Origin: Clostridium sp. CS001
Lineage (GTDB): Bacteria; Bacillota; Clostridia; Clostridiales; Clostridiaceae
Length of the DNA: 54,282 nt
Assembly: GCF_020443565.1 (NCBI RefSeq)
Contig: NZ_JAIZZN010000026.1
Location: forward strand, 1-54,282
Reading direction: 5' to 3'
The notes under the pieces were generated by a model. That model ran no database searches, had not been told where the DNA came from, and saw only the letters and a list, made by a program, of their open reading frames with translations. The position numbers were made by a program, and so were the translations under genes. Positions 15,966 to 23,912 of the stretch are shown piece by piece; position 1 is the first letter of the stretch, and every line of letters begins with the position of its first letter.

Positions 15966-16760
15966 TTGAATATTGTTATTGTTGGTGCGGGTATGGGTGG
16001 ATACGACATGTTAAGCTCACTAATGGGATTAGAGAATGCAAAGGTCCAAATGATTATTGATAAAAATCCGAATGCTCCAGGTATAGAACTAGCCAAAACT
16101 TTTAAAATTGCACATTCTCAAAAATTAGATGATATAAATGTAAACAATACAGATATTATTATTGAAGTTACAGGAAGCGAGAACTTAAAGAACGTTTTAA
16201 AAGAAAAATTCGAAGATAAGTGCACTATAATTGATTCTAAAGCAGCGCTTTTATTAAGTATGCTAGTTAAAAAGGATGCACAGAGAAATGAAAAAATAAG
16301 CAAAGATGTAAGCATTATCAAAGATACTTCAGAAATAATTAAAAATGAGTTAAATGAGATTTCTTCATCTGTAAATAATATTCATGATGTTAGTAGTAGT
16401 TTATTGAAATCAATAAACTTGTCAAAGGAACATATTGCTGAAAGTGATAAGATTATTAAGTATTTTAATGATATATCTAAGCAAACTAAGATTTTGGGTA
16501 TAAATGCGTCTATCGAATCTGCTAGGGCAGGGGAACATGGAAGAGGCTTCTCTGTAGTTGCTATGGAAGTCCAAAAGTTAGCAAATAACAGCGGAGAATT
16601 TGCTAAGGAAATAAATATTATTTTGACAAAATTATCTGAAGAGATAACAAATATAAATAATGAGATTAACCATATTGACGAGCAATCAGATATTCAAATA
16701 GCAGCATCAAAAAAGGTTAATTTTGCTGTGAGTAAATTGGTAGAAGAAACTATTAGTTAA
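15966..16760 (+). CDS. Soluble chemoreceptor: Rossmann domain fused to MCP signalling domain
   Basis: 264 residues, TTG start behind GAGGGGTTAAT. Residues 1-105 look like a nucleotide-binding Rossmann fold: beta strand plus glycine loop [14 protein letters not shown], then an acidic residue after the second strand in [11 protein letters not shown], and [11 protein letters not shown]. From about 115 a helical region leads to the MCP tip [18 protein letters not shown] and [10 protein letters not shown], the part that binds CheA/CheW. No membrane segments or HAMP are present, and the MCP part is short. By inference it senses a dinucleotide or a small metabolite in the cytoplasm and reports to a chemotaxis-like kinase. 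No che genes are nearby. Confidence 0.85.
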   Translation: MNIVIVGAGMGGYDMLSSLMGLENAKVQMIIDKNPNAPGIELAKTFKIAHSQKLDDINVNNTDIIIEVTGSENLKNVLKEKFEDKCTIIDSKAALLLSMLVKKDAQRNEKISKDVSIIKDTSEIIKNELNEISSSVNNIHDVSSSLLKSINLSKEHIAESDKIIKYFNDISKQTKILGINASIESARAGEHGRGFSVVAMEVQKLANNSGEFAKEINIILTKLSEEITNINNEINHIDEQSDIQIAASKKVNFAVSKLVEETIS

Positions 16761-16815
16761 GCAGAGTTTGTAAGTAATTTAATTAACTTATAATACATAG
16801 TTAGCCATTTATAAT

Positions 16816-16855
16816 AAAAACCAAGTTGGATCTACGGATACCTAACTTGGTTTTT
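16816..16855. terminator. Two-way terminator
   Basis: AAAAACCAAGTT and AACTTGGTTTTT are perfectly complementary around a 16-nt loop. It lies between the chemoreceptor gene and the convergent DUF975 gene. Confidence 0.85.
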
Positions 16856-16900
16856 GTTGTTGCATCTTAAAATGTAGGTGCAAATAATTCTTTGGTTATA

Positions 16901-17518
16901 CTAATGGGGAATTTTATTTAACTGAGCAATTTTTAAATCTTCGTAAAATATTGCAATTGAACTATACATATATGGAGTTAACCACAAAAAACCTATTCCA
17001 AGGGTAATTATTGAAAGTAGTGACCAACCTATAAAACTTAAATGTAAGCAAAATAGCTTCCATTTAAAACCCATCATCATTTCTTTGCTTTTTATTAGGG
17101 CCTCCATTGCACTTAATTCTGGATTGTCGCTTAATATATAGAAGATCATGGAGTAGCTGTAAGATGCCATTATTCCTGGTATTATAAAAATCAATGTCCA
17201 AAGAAGAGTAAATATGGTTGTTAATAGTTGTGCTATTACGGAAGAAGAAAATCTTTTAAAACCATCAAATAGATTTTCAAATACGAAGGATTCATGTCTA
17301 ACAAACTTTAAAAAACAGGTGGAAAGGCCTAGTGTAAGAGGTCCAGACAATATAATACCTATAACTATTCCAAGATAAGGAATATAAGCCGGTATGCCAC
17401 ATAATATTGAGAACGTTAGGCATAATAAAATAGTACTTCCCCAATTTCCCTTAAGTTGATTTCTTGCTAAGGTCCTAATGTTAGCGTTTGTTTTCACAAA
17501 TTGATTGTCAAATTGCAT
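16901..17518 (-). CDS. DUF975 family membrane protein
   Basis: 205 residues with about five hydrophobic segments (about 28-48, 50-66, 93-118, 120-130 and 158-190). Family marks: NANIRTLARNQLKGNWGSTILL at the N-terminus, SGPLTLGLSTCFLKFVR, VIAQLLTTIFTLLWTLIFII, and the conserved KSKEMMMGFKWKLFCLHLSF followed by IGWSLLSIITLGIGFLWLTPY. Function of the family is unknown. The ATG follows AGGAGG. Monocistronic. The 295 bp upstream, up to the next divergent gene, are AT-rich with nothing recognisable beyond promoters. Confidence 0.85.
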   Translation of the reverse strand: MQFDNQFVKTNANIRTLARNQLKGNWGSTILLCLTFSILCGIPAYIPYLGIVIGIILSGPLTLGLSTCFLKFVRHESFVFENLFDGFKRFSSSVIAQLLTTIFTLLWTLIFIIPGIMASYSYSMIFYILSDNPELSAMEALIKSKEMMMGFKWKLFCLHLSFIGWSLLSIITLGIGFLWLTPYMYSSIAIFYEDLKIAQLNKIPH

Positions 17519-17813
17519 AGGTTTCCTCCTTTAAAATAGTCAAATAATTATTTCTTTTATATTCTACTAATAATTACATTGACTTATGTTAAAAAATATA
17601 AAGATAGAGAAAAATAAAAAATGTTGAAAAATACAATATAAATACTCTTTAATATGTGTTAAAATATAAAAGTTGTGGGAAAGATTTAGTTAAGAATGAT
17701 TTTCTAGAAACAAACAAATAGATAATATTGTGTAGTTCAATCATAATACATGTTTTATAATATAGAGAATGTATTGTTAGAAGTAATATTATCTGTTAAA
17801 AAGGAGTGCTACA

Positions 17814-18140
17814 ATGAAAACATTTCAAGAATTAGTAAATGAGACTTTAGAGGTTGAAGATTTAGAAGAATTAGAATCAGCAGCAGATTTATTTCAGTTT
17901 GGCATTGAAAAAGGATATTATAATAAACGACAAGCAGATCAATTTAACATTGCCTATTGGAAAATGAAGAATAAGTGCTTAGCTTATGATGTTGCCAAAG
18001 AAATAAAAGGTAATAAATTAGATATAATCAGTATGGTTACTAGTGCGCCTGCTGAAATTAAAGACAATAGAAATGAACTTATTAATTATGTGAATGGAAG
18101 ATTTAAAGCATTAAAAGGTAAAGTAAATGGAATTAAGTAA
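17814..18140 (+). CDS. Hypothetical small acidic protein
   Basis: 108 residues, soluble, mostly helical by composition. The N-terminal half is strongly acidic (FQELVNETLEVEDLEELESA), the C-terminal half basic (VNGRFKALKGKVNGIK). The ribosome site AAGGAGTGCTACA supports the ATG, and a TATAAT box lies about 55 bp upstream. I do not recognise the family. It sits alone between divergent DUF975 and the YdcZ-like pair. Confidence 0.65.
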   Translation: MKTFQELVNETLEVEDLEELESAADLFQFGIEKGYYNKRQADQFNIAYWKMKNKCLAYDVAKEIKGNKLDIISMVTSAPAEIKDNRNELINYVNGRFKALKGKVNGIK

Positions 18141-18213
18141 TATTGCTATTTTAAGTAGCAATGAAGAAACTGAAGTTATATAAAGTTAGAATACTTGATT
18201 TAAACTTCAAATA

Positions 18214-18263
18214 AAGGGTGTATAATGCATTAAGTGATTAAACTTAGTACAATATGCACCCTT
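18214..18263. other. Two-part hairpin in the gene-free stretch
   Basis: AAGGGTGTATA pairs with TATGCACCCTT (one mismatch) around an inner helix AAGT/ACTT. There is no T run behind it, so it is not a standard terminator. It lies about 110 bp before the YdcZ-like pair and could be a leader structure or a protein site. A smaller hairpin (ATTGCTA/TAGCAAT) is at 18142-18163. Confidence 0.35.
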
Positions 18264-18371
18264 CATTAATTCCAAATAAATTTTATTTAAATAGGACATG
18301 TGTCATATAGAAGCTCAAATTTATATGTTAGGCTTATAAGGAAGGAATAATTAAGGAATGGAGGGAATCAA

Positions 18372-18794
18372 ATGTATAAAGCATCAGCTGTATTTATAGG
18401 TATATTAATTACTATAATGGTTACATTTAATGGAGTTTTAGCAAGTTCCACAGGACAATATGTGTCAATATTAATAATTCATATAGTTGGGCTTATGGCC
18501 ATAATTATTATTTTAATGTTTAAAAGGGAGAAGATTAAGCTACATAGGAATATTCCGCTTTATCTATTTAGTGGTGGGTCAATTGGAGTTTTGGTAGTGT
18601 TTTTAAATAATTTATGTTTTAGTTATCTTGGAGCATCTTTAACATTATCATTGGGGCTCTTTGGACAATTAGTATTGGCATCCTTTATAGATCACTATGG
18701 CCTATTTGGTATGGATATTTATAAGTTTAAAAAGAAAAAAATCATTGGGTTTGCCATAGTATTTTTAGGGCTAGTTACAATGATAAAATATTAG
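18372..18794 (+). CDS. YdcZ-like DMT transporter subunit, first of a pair
   Basis: 140 residues, four or five hydrophobic helices, no charged core. It shows the pattern of the YdcZ (formerly DUF606) half-size members of the drug/metabolite transporter superfamily: FNGVLASSTGQYVSILIIHIVGL near the N-terminus and SLGLFGQLVLASFIDHYGLFGM in the second half. Such four-helix proteins usually work as dimers. The ATG follows GGAGGGAATCAA. The gene is 13 bp from its paralogue, so a heterodimer is likely. The substrate is unknown. Confidence 0.78.
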   Translation: MYKASAVFIGILITIMVTFNGVLASSTGQYVSILIIHIVGLMAIIIILMFKREKIKLHRNIPLYLFSGGSIGVLVVFLNNLCFSYLGASLTLSLGLFGQLVLASFIDHYGLFGMDIYKFKKKKIIGFAIVFLGLVTMIKY

Positions 18795-18807
18795 ATGGGG
18801 GGAAGTT

Positions 18808-19260
18808 ATGTTATATATAATTTTAGCAGTTTTAGGTGGATGTATTACTATAGTAGCTATGATTATAAATTCGTATTTAGCTAAAAAGATAGGAGTTTTC
18901 CAAGGTACTCTTATGAATTATATAGTAGGTTTATTAAGTACTATATTATTATTTGCTATAGTAGGCAATTCTTTAAGTTTTTCTTTAGATAGTTTTGGCA
19001 AAATACCATTTTGGGCTTTTCTAGGTGGAATTGTAGGGGTAATGGTTGTTGCCAGTTCTAATATTATAATTCCTAAGATACCTATTATATACACTAGCTT
19101 GCTTATATTTGTTGGACAGCTTTTTACAGGGATACTAATTGATTATTTAAGGATAGGATTTGTTTCAAAGGGAAAGATTATAGGGGGATTATTAATTCTA
19201 ATAGGCCTAATATATAATTCTAATGTTGATAAGAAAGAATTAGTTATTAACAAATTATAA
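18808..19260 (+). CDS. YdcZ-like DMT transporter subunit, second of a pair
   Basis: 150 residues, about five hydrophobic helices. Like its neighbour it has the half-transporter layout: INSYLAKKIGVFQGTLMNYIVGL and LLIFVGQLFTGILIDYLRIG correspond to the same two blocks. The ribosome site GGGGGGAAGTT is strong. It ends at a strong terminator 1 bp after the stop codon, closing a two-gene operon. The pair has opposite charge bias in the loops, as expected for antiparallel partners; this topology is inferred. Confidence 0.78.
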   Translation: MLYIILAVLGGCITIVAMIINSYLAKKIGVFQGTLMNYIVGLLSTILLFAIVGNSLSFSLDSFGKIPFWAFLGGIVGVMVVASSNIIIPKIPIIYTSLLIFVGQLFTGILIDYLRIGFVSKGKIIGGLLILIGLIYNSNVDKKELVINKL

Positions 19261-19302
19261 AAACTAAGTGATTAGAGGGATAAACTCAAAATCACTTAGT
19301 TT
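19261..19302 (+). terminator. Terminator of the YdcZ-like pair
   Basis: AAACTAAGTGATT and AATCACTTAGTTT are perfectly complementary around a 16-nt loop and are followed by TTTT. Confidence 0.9.
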
Positions 19303-19358
19303 TTTTATTTGGAAATATGTAATTTTAGAAAAAATTATGAAATATTTTAAAAAAACTA

Positions 19359-19389
19359 TTGCATATGACGTAACGTAATGCATTAATAT
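19359..19389 (+). promoter_or_regulatory. MerR-type promoter with 19-bp spacer
   Basis: TTGCAT and TAATAT are separated by 19 bp, two more than normal, and the spacer holds the dyad GCAT-ATGACGTAACGTA-ATGC. This over-long spacer with a central palindrome is the hallmark of promoters that MerR proteins untwist to activate. It lies about 65 bp before the MerR-methyltransferase gene, so autoregulation is likely. Confidence 0.75.
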
Positions 19390-19452
19390 ACTTATAGAGC
19401 AATTAATTTAGGAATACTTATAATTTACGTTCCATATATAGGGGTGATTACT

Positions 19453-20655
19453 TTGAAAGATAATGAATTGCGTTTTTTCACCATTGGTGAGTTTGCGCAA
19501 AAGGCAGGCGTTACCTTAAGAACACTTAGGTATTATGATAAAATATCTTTAATGAAACCTAGTTCTTATAGTGAGGCAGGCCACAGGTTGTATAGTAATC
19601 AAGATTTTGCAAGACTTCAACAAATTTTAACTTTAAAATTTATTGGATTTTCTCTTGATGAGATTAAAAAAATAACTCAAAGTGATGTAACTGATGAAAA
19701 TTTTATAAAGTCCTTGGAAATACAAAAAAAAATCATGAAGCAAAGAGTTCAGCATACCTTTAAGGTAATAAAGGCTATTGATGAAGCTATTGATATGGAG
19801 AATAAAGAAGATATAAGCTGGGATAAGTTTACCAATATCATAAATGTAATTAATTCAGATAAAATGTTATTTGAGCAATATGAGAATGCCTCAAACTTAA
19901 GAGCTAGAATAAGTATTCATGAAATGTTCAGTGTAAATAAACATGGATGGATGAGATGGTATTTTGATGAATTAAACTTAACTAAAAACCACAGAATTCT
20001 CGAACTTGGCTGTGGAGATGCCAACCTTTGGAAGAAAAATAAAGATAGAATTCCTGAAGGATTAGATATTACTTTAAGTGATTTTTCTAAAGGAATGCTA
20101 AGTGATGCCAAGATTAACTTAGGGAAAAAGGCAGAGACTTTTAAGTTTGAAATTATAAACGCAGAAGAGATACCATATGTTGATTGCAGTTTTGATGTGG
20201 TAATAGCAAACCATATGCTTTATCATGTGGATGATATTGAAAAAGCTTTGTCGGAGATATATAGAGTGCTAAAACCAGGGGGATATTTTTACTGCTCAAC
20301 GGTTGGACAAAATCATATGATTGAGATTAGAGACATTATGAACAAGTTTAAATCAGAAACTATGGACATTAAAAGCTCAGATATTACCTCGCGGTTTAAG
20401 CTTGAAAACGCTATGGAAAAGCTAGAAAAATGGTTTGATGGTATAGAAATGAAGCCATATGAAGATAATTTAATTGTAACAGAATCATCAGCTATTGTTG
20501 ATTATATATTCTCAATGCCAGGGAAGGTAAGAGAAAGCTTTAATAAACAGAGGCTTTACGAACTCAACAAGTATTTAAAAGATGAAATTGCCATAGAAGG
20601 CGGAATTCACATAACAAAGGATACAGGTTTTTTTAAGGGTCAAAAAAGTTTATAA
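19453..20655 (+). CDS. MerR-family regulator fused to a SAM methyltransferase
   Basis: 400 residues from the TTG behind AGGGGTGATTAC; a GTG 9 nt upstream overlaps that ribosome site. Residues 8-76 are a MerR winged helix (FTIGEFAQKAGVTLRTLRYY, then GHRLYSNQDFARLQQILTLK). A coiled region follows at 85-130, where ordinary MerR proteins dimerise. Residues about 165-300 are a class I methyltransferase: motif I ILELGCGDANLW (182-193), then DITLSDFSKGM, FDVVIANHMLYHVDD and IYRVLKPGGYFYCSTVG. The effector and methyl acceptor are unknown; SAM itself or the methylated product could be the signal. It heads a probable operon with two DegT-type aminotransferases. Confidence 0.88.
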   Translation: MKDNELRFFTIGEFAQKAGVTLRTLRYYDKISLMKPSSYSEAGHRLYSNQDFARLQQILTLKFIGFSLDEIKKITQSDVTDENFIKSLEIQKKIMKQRVQHTFKVIKAIDEAIDMENKEDISWDKFTNIINVINSDKMLFEQYENASNLRARISIHEMFSVNKHGWMRWYFDELNLTKNHRILELGCGDANLWKKNKDRIPEGLDITLSDFSKGMLSDAKINLGKKAETFKFEIINAEEIPYVDCSFDVVIANHMLYHVDDIEKALSEIYRVLKPGGYFYCSTVGQNHMIEIRDIMNKFKSETMDIKSSDITSRFKLENAMEKLEKWFDGIEMKPYEDNLIVTESSAIVDYIFSMPGKVRESFNKQRLYELNKYLKDEIAIEGGIHITKDTGFFKGQKSL

Positions 20656-20692
20656 CTTTAAAATAAAATTTAATTTGAAAGGTAGGATACAT

Positions 20693-21880
20693 ATGAAAAT
20701 CAAGAATATTCCTTTTTCACCACCAGACATAACAGATGCTGAGAAAAAACTTGTAATGGAGGTTTTAGATTCAGGTTGGATTACAACGGGACCTAAGACT
20801 ATGGAGTTTGAAGATAAGGTTGCGACCTATTGTGAAGCCAATAATGCGGTAGCTCTTTCAAGTGCAACTGCAGGTCTTGAACTTATATTAAAGGTTTATA
20901 ACATTTGCGAAGGGGACGAAGTTATTACAACGCCATATACTTATACAGCTACAGCAAATGTAATACTTCATAGAGGTATTAAACCAACTTTTGTTGATGT
21001 TAAAGAAGATAGTTTTTTAATAGATGAGCAAAAATTAGCCATGGCAATAACACCTAGAACTAAAGCAATTATAACTGTAGATTTTGCAGGTGTTCCAGTA
21101 GACTACGATGCTATAAAAGCGGTACTTAAGGAAAAAAATAGAGAAGACATCATATTTATATCAGATTCAGCTCATTGCTTTGGAGCAATTTATAAAGGTA
21201 AAAAAGTTGGAACACAAGCGGATTTCCACGTTTATTCTTTCCATGCAGTTAAGAATTTAATAACAGCAGAAGGTGGAGCTATAACCTTTAATGATAACAA
21301 TTTTAAAGGTAAAGAAGATTTGAAGAGAGAGTTTAAAATTGCATCACTTCATGGACAGTCAAAGGATGCACTATCTAAGATGAAGGCAGGAGCTTGGAAA
21401 TATGATATTATAACAGATGGCTTTAAATGTAATATGACAGACATTAATGCAGCAATAGGTATTGCACAGCTTGAAAGATATGAAGGAATGCTGCAAAAAA
21501 GAAGAGCTATTTTTGATGTGTATACCAAGGCTCTTAAAGGCACAAGCTGGGCTATTGTTCCGTTTGAAAAGGATGAAAATATGGAGACCTCATATCATCT
21601 ATATGCTTTAAGATTAAAAGGATTTAGTGAGATGCAAAGAGATGAATTAATTCAAAAACTTGCAAGTATAGGCATAGCTACTAATGTTCATTTTACACCA
21701 CTGCCAATGTTTACACTGTATAAAAATCTTGGATATTCTATAGAGGATTATCCAAATGCATATAATCAGTATGCAAATGAAATAACACTTCCAGTATACT
21801 CAACGCTTAAGTTAGAAGATGCAGAATATGTTGCAGGTGAAGTAATAAGATGCGTGGAAGAGATAATGAGCAATAATTAA
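20693..21880 (+). CDS. DegT/DnrJ/EryC1/StrS-type PLP aminotransferase (first)
   Basis: 395 residues from the ATG after AAAGGTAGGATACAT. Fold type I PLP enzyme: IPFSPPDITDAEK at the N-terminus, SGWITTGPKTMEFED, ALSSATAGLELILKVY (cofactor phosphate site), TPYTYTATANV, FISDSAHCFGAIYKG with the PLP-pyridine Asp, and SFHAVKNLITAEGG with the Schiff-base lysine K187. Family members usually aminate keto-sugars, and some act on other ketones. No sugar dehydratase or glycosyltransferase lies nearby, so the substrate is open. The gene is 37 bp after the MerR-methyltransferase gene. Confidence 0.9.
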   Translation: MKIKNIPFSPPDITDAEKKLVMEVLDSGWITTGPKTMEFEDKVATYCEANNAVALSSATAGLELILKVYNICEGDEVITTPYTYTATANVILHRGIKPTFVDVKEDSFLIDEQKLAMAITPRTKAIITVDFAGVPVDYDAIKAVLKEKNREDIIFISDSAHCFGAIYKGKKVGTQADFHVYSFHAVKNLITAEGGAITFNDNNFKGKEDLKREFKIASLHGQSKDALSKMKAGAWKYDIITDGFKCNMTDINAAIGIAQLERYEGMLQKRRAIFDVYTKALKGTSWAIVPFEKDENMETSYHLYALRLKGFSEMQRDELIQKLASIGIATNVHFTPLPMFTLYKNLGYSIEDYPNAYNQYANEITLPVYSTLKLEDAEYVAGEVIRCVEEIMSNN

Positions 21881-21967
21881 TAGTTAAGGTAGTTGTATTT
21901 GGGTCAAAAACAAGTAATCAATCATTTCTTAACTGTTTAGGAAAATACTAAAGTGGAGGTAACAAAC

Positions 21968-23089
21968 ATGAAAGTTGGGTTTTATACATCAACAAGAGAA
22001 TATAATGAGAAGAAGGAAGAGTTTAACAGTGCGGTTTTAGGAGTTATGGAAAGAGGAATATCAATGCTTGGCAAAGAGGTAACTGACTTTGAAAAGGCAG
22101 TTCAAGAATTTACTGGAGCAAAATATGCAATTGGTGTGGCATCAGGTACAGATGCATTAGTAATGGCTTCTGATATACTAGGGTTTAAAGATGGTAAAGA
22201 AGTAATAACTTCTCCCTTTACTTTCCTAGCGTCTACATCTTGTATTGCAAAGCATAATGCAAAGCCTGTGTTTGTTGATATAAATGAAGAAACTTTTGGT
22301 ATAGATGCTAGTAAGATAGAAGAAAAAATAACAAAAAATACTGCTGGAATTATTCCTATTCACTTATTTTCACAAATGTGTGATATGGATAAAATTATGG
22401 ATATAGCTAGTAGACATAATTTAAAGGTCTTAGAAGACTCTGCAGAATCTTTTGGTATGAGATGGAAGGGAAACGGAGAGGACTACAAACATGCAGGAAC
22501 TATAGGAGATTTTGGTGTCTTCTCATTCTTCCCTACAAAGACTTTAGGAGCCTATGGTGATGCAGGCATGATCGTAACCAATGATGAAGAATTAGCACGT
22601 ACTACTAAAATGTATAGGGTTCACGGAGCTTCTAAGAAGTATCATTATGATTATATTGGATACAATTCAAGACTGGATTCAATTCAAGCTGCTATATTAC
22701 AAGTTAAAATGAAGTATATAAAGGATGCAATTAAAAAGAGAGAGCATATTGCAAAATTATATATGGACAGATTGCAAGAGTGTGAGTTTATTCAAATACC
22801 TAAAATCATAGGAGCTCAACAGCCTGTTTATTATGTATTTAATGTATTAGCGCAAAGAAGAGATGAACTTTCAGAATACTTAAAAGTAAATGAAATAGGA
22901 ACTAGCATATACTATCCAATACCTCTTCATCTTCAAAAGTGCTTTGAATATTTGGGACACAAAAAAGGTGATTTCCCAGTATCTGAAAGGGTAGCTGAAA
23001 ACATCATTGCACTGCCTATATATCCAGAGATAACCGAGGAAGAAGTAGAATTTGTATGTGAAACTATAAAGAAATTCTATAAAAAATAA
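21968..23089 (+). CDS. DegT/DnrJ/EryC1/StrS-type PLP aminotransferase (second)
   Basis: 373 residues from the ATG after GGAGGTAACAAAC. It is a second, diverged member of the same family, not a recent duplicate: ISMLGKEVTDFEKAVQEFTG, AIGVASGTDALVMA, TSPFTFLASTSCIAK, VLEDSAESFGMRW (PLP Asp) and SFFPTKTLGAYGDAG with Schiff-base K191. The C-terminal YPIPLHLQKCFEYLGHKKGDFPVSE segment is typical of sugar aminotransferases such as the DesV/PseC group. The 87-bp gap from the first contains AGTTAAG/CTTAACT, a weak hairpin. Both genes end before the terminator at 23085. Confidence 0.9.
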   Translation: MKVGFYTSTREYNEKKEEFNSAVLGVMERGISMLGKEVTDFEKAVQEFTGAKYAIGVASGTDALVMASDILGFKDGKEVITSPFTFLASTSCIAKHNAKPVFVDINEETFGIDASKIEEKITKNTAGIIPIHLFSQMCDMDKIMDIASRHNLKVLEDSAESFGMRWKGNGEDYKHAGTIGDFGVFSFFPTKTLGAYGDAGMIVTNDEELARTTKMYRVHGASKKYHYDYIGYNSRLDSIQAAILQVKMKYIKDAIKKREHIAKLYMDRLQECEFIQIPKIIGAQQPVYYVFNVLAQRRDELSEYLKVNEIGTSIYYPIPLHLQKCFEYLGHKKGDFPVSERVAENIIALPIYPEITEEEVEFVCETIKKFYKK

Positions 23090-23117
23090 AGGAGTCCTTA
23101 GGGACCCCTTTATTTTT
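23085..23117 (+). terminator. Terminator of the MerR/DegT operon
   Basis: AATAAAGGAGTCC and GGACCCCTTTATT pair with one mismatch around a 4-nt loop, followed by TTT. The arms overlap the stop codon of the second DegT gene. Confidence 0.8.
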
Positions 23118-23118
23118 A

Positions 23119-23152
23119 GTGCACCCACGTGGCAAGTGGCATGTTGTGAATT
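23119..23152. repeat. Short palindromic repeat, copy A
   Basis: GTGCACCCACGTGGCAAGTG... carries the palindrome CCACGTGG and flanking arms that form a hairpin. An almost identical copy (one indel, two substitutions over 34 bp) is at 50026-50060. It lies directly after a terminator T run, the same position in which the group II intron sits at 52935. Confidence 0.6.
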
Positions 23153-23177
23153 TTAATTAACATAACTGTAACTTAAT

Positions 23178-23507
23178 TTATGTTGATGCTGGAGTTTGAT
23201 GTAAGCATAATTTTAAGTTTTTAACATACATTTTCACATGAGATCTTACCTTATAAACTTCTACTGCTGTTAGTAATGTTGGAGGGCCTAGGTTATATAA
23301 AGAATTGACAACCTCTGTACTTTCCTTTGCAGCCGCTTTAGCATATACGTAGTCTTGATTTAGCAAAATACAGCCCAGTACACAACCTATTATTGCGGGA
23401 GATGTTTTAAACTTAATATCTTTTAGTTTTGCTTCGAAGATAGCATTATTAATTCTATCTACTAAGGCTTTTCTGGGGTGACTTAAATTTATTGTTTTAA
23501 TTATAAT
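23178..23507 (-). CDS. Hypothetical protein with no canonical start codon
   Basis: An open frame of about 110 codons follows an in-frame TAG and a strong ribosome site AGGGGG (23513-23518). No ATG, GTG or TTG occurs at the expected distance; the codons there are ATA, ATT, ATA, ATT. ATT at 23507 (5 nt) or ATA at 23504 (8 nt) would be the start. The first canonical start is a TTG at 23366, which would halve the protein. The product reads KTINLSHPRKALVDRINNAI then SPAIIGCVLGCILLNQDYVY, helical and Ala/Lys rich, with protein-like codon use. Family not recognised. Either a rare start or a start-lost gene. Confidence 0.5.
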   Translation of the reverse strand: MIIKTINLSHPRKALVDRINNAIFEAKLKDIKFKTSPAIIGCVLGCILLNQDYVYAKAAAKESTEVVNSLYNLGPPTLLTAVEVYKVRSHVKMYVKNLKLCLHQTPAST

Positions 23508-23680
23508 TATAACCCCCTAAAATTTATCTGTATTAGTTATAATATGTTAAATTTGGCATTAAGTGATGAACATATATTAAAAAAATAAATAAAAATCTTA
23601 TGCTAGTAACGTTAGGTCATATGTATAAAATAATGTATAATAGATTTAGATATAACACAGGGGCAGAAAAGGAGATAATT

Positions 23681-23887
23681 ATGGATAACGAGATTAAAGA
23701 AATGTTAATACAAATGCAAGAGGACATCAAGAATATTAGTTTAAGACTTGAAAATATTGAAAAGAATCAAAGTGATGTGGCAAATGCCGAGCATAAGAAT
23801 TGGCACATGTTAGCAGACAAGTTGGGGCAATATGATATGATATTGCATAAGATTTATGGAAAAAAAACTTCGGATAAAGAAAAATAA
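23681..23887 (+). CDS. Small coiled-coil protein
   Basis: 68 residues from the ATG after AAAGGAGATAATT; the longer reading from 23600 has no ribosome site. The heptad pattern of EIKEMLIQMQEDIKNISLRL then ENIEKNQSDVANAEHKNWHM suggests one long helix or dimeric coiled coil. It has no membrane segment. It ends 25 bp before the YnbB-type gene and probably shares its transcript. Similar short clostridial proteins exist, but I cannot name a function. Confidence 0.65.
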   Translation: MDNEIKEMLIQMQEDIKNISLRLENIEKNQSDVANAEHKNWHMLADKLGQYDMILHKIYGKKTSDKEK

Positions 23888-23912
23888 TGAACAAAAAAGG
23901 AGACCTAGTAGC

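Noticed and set aside
21953-23089. Recent tandem duplication of the two DegT genes
   Set aside because: The two proteins differ through most of their length, including the segments around the PLP lysine, so they are old paralogues or were brought together.
23178-23366. 62-residue gene starting at TTG 23366
   Set aside because: No ribosome site is near this TTG, and the open frame with coding character continues about 47 codons upstream to a strong AGGGGG site.
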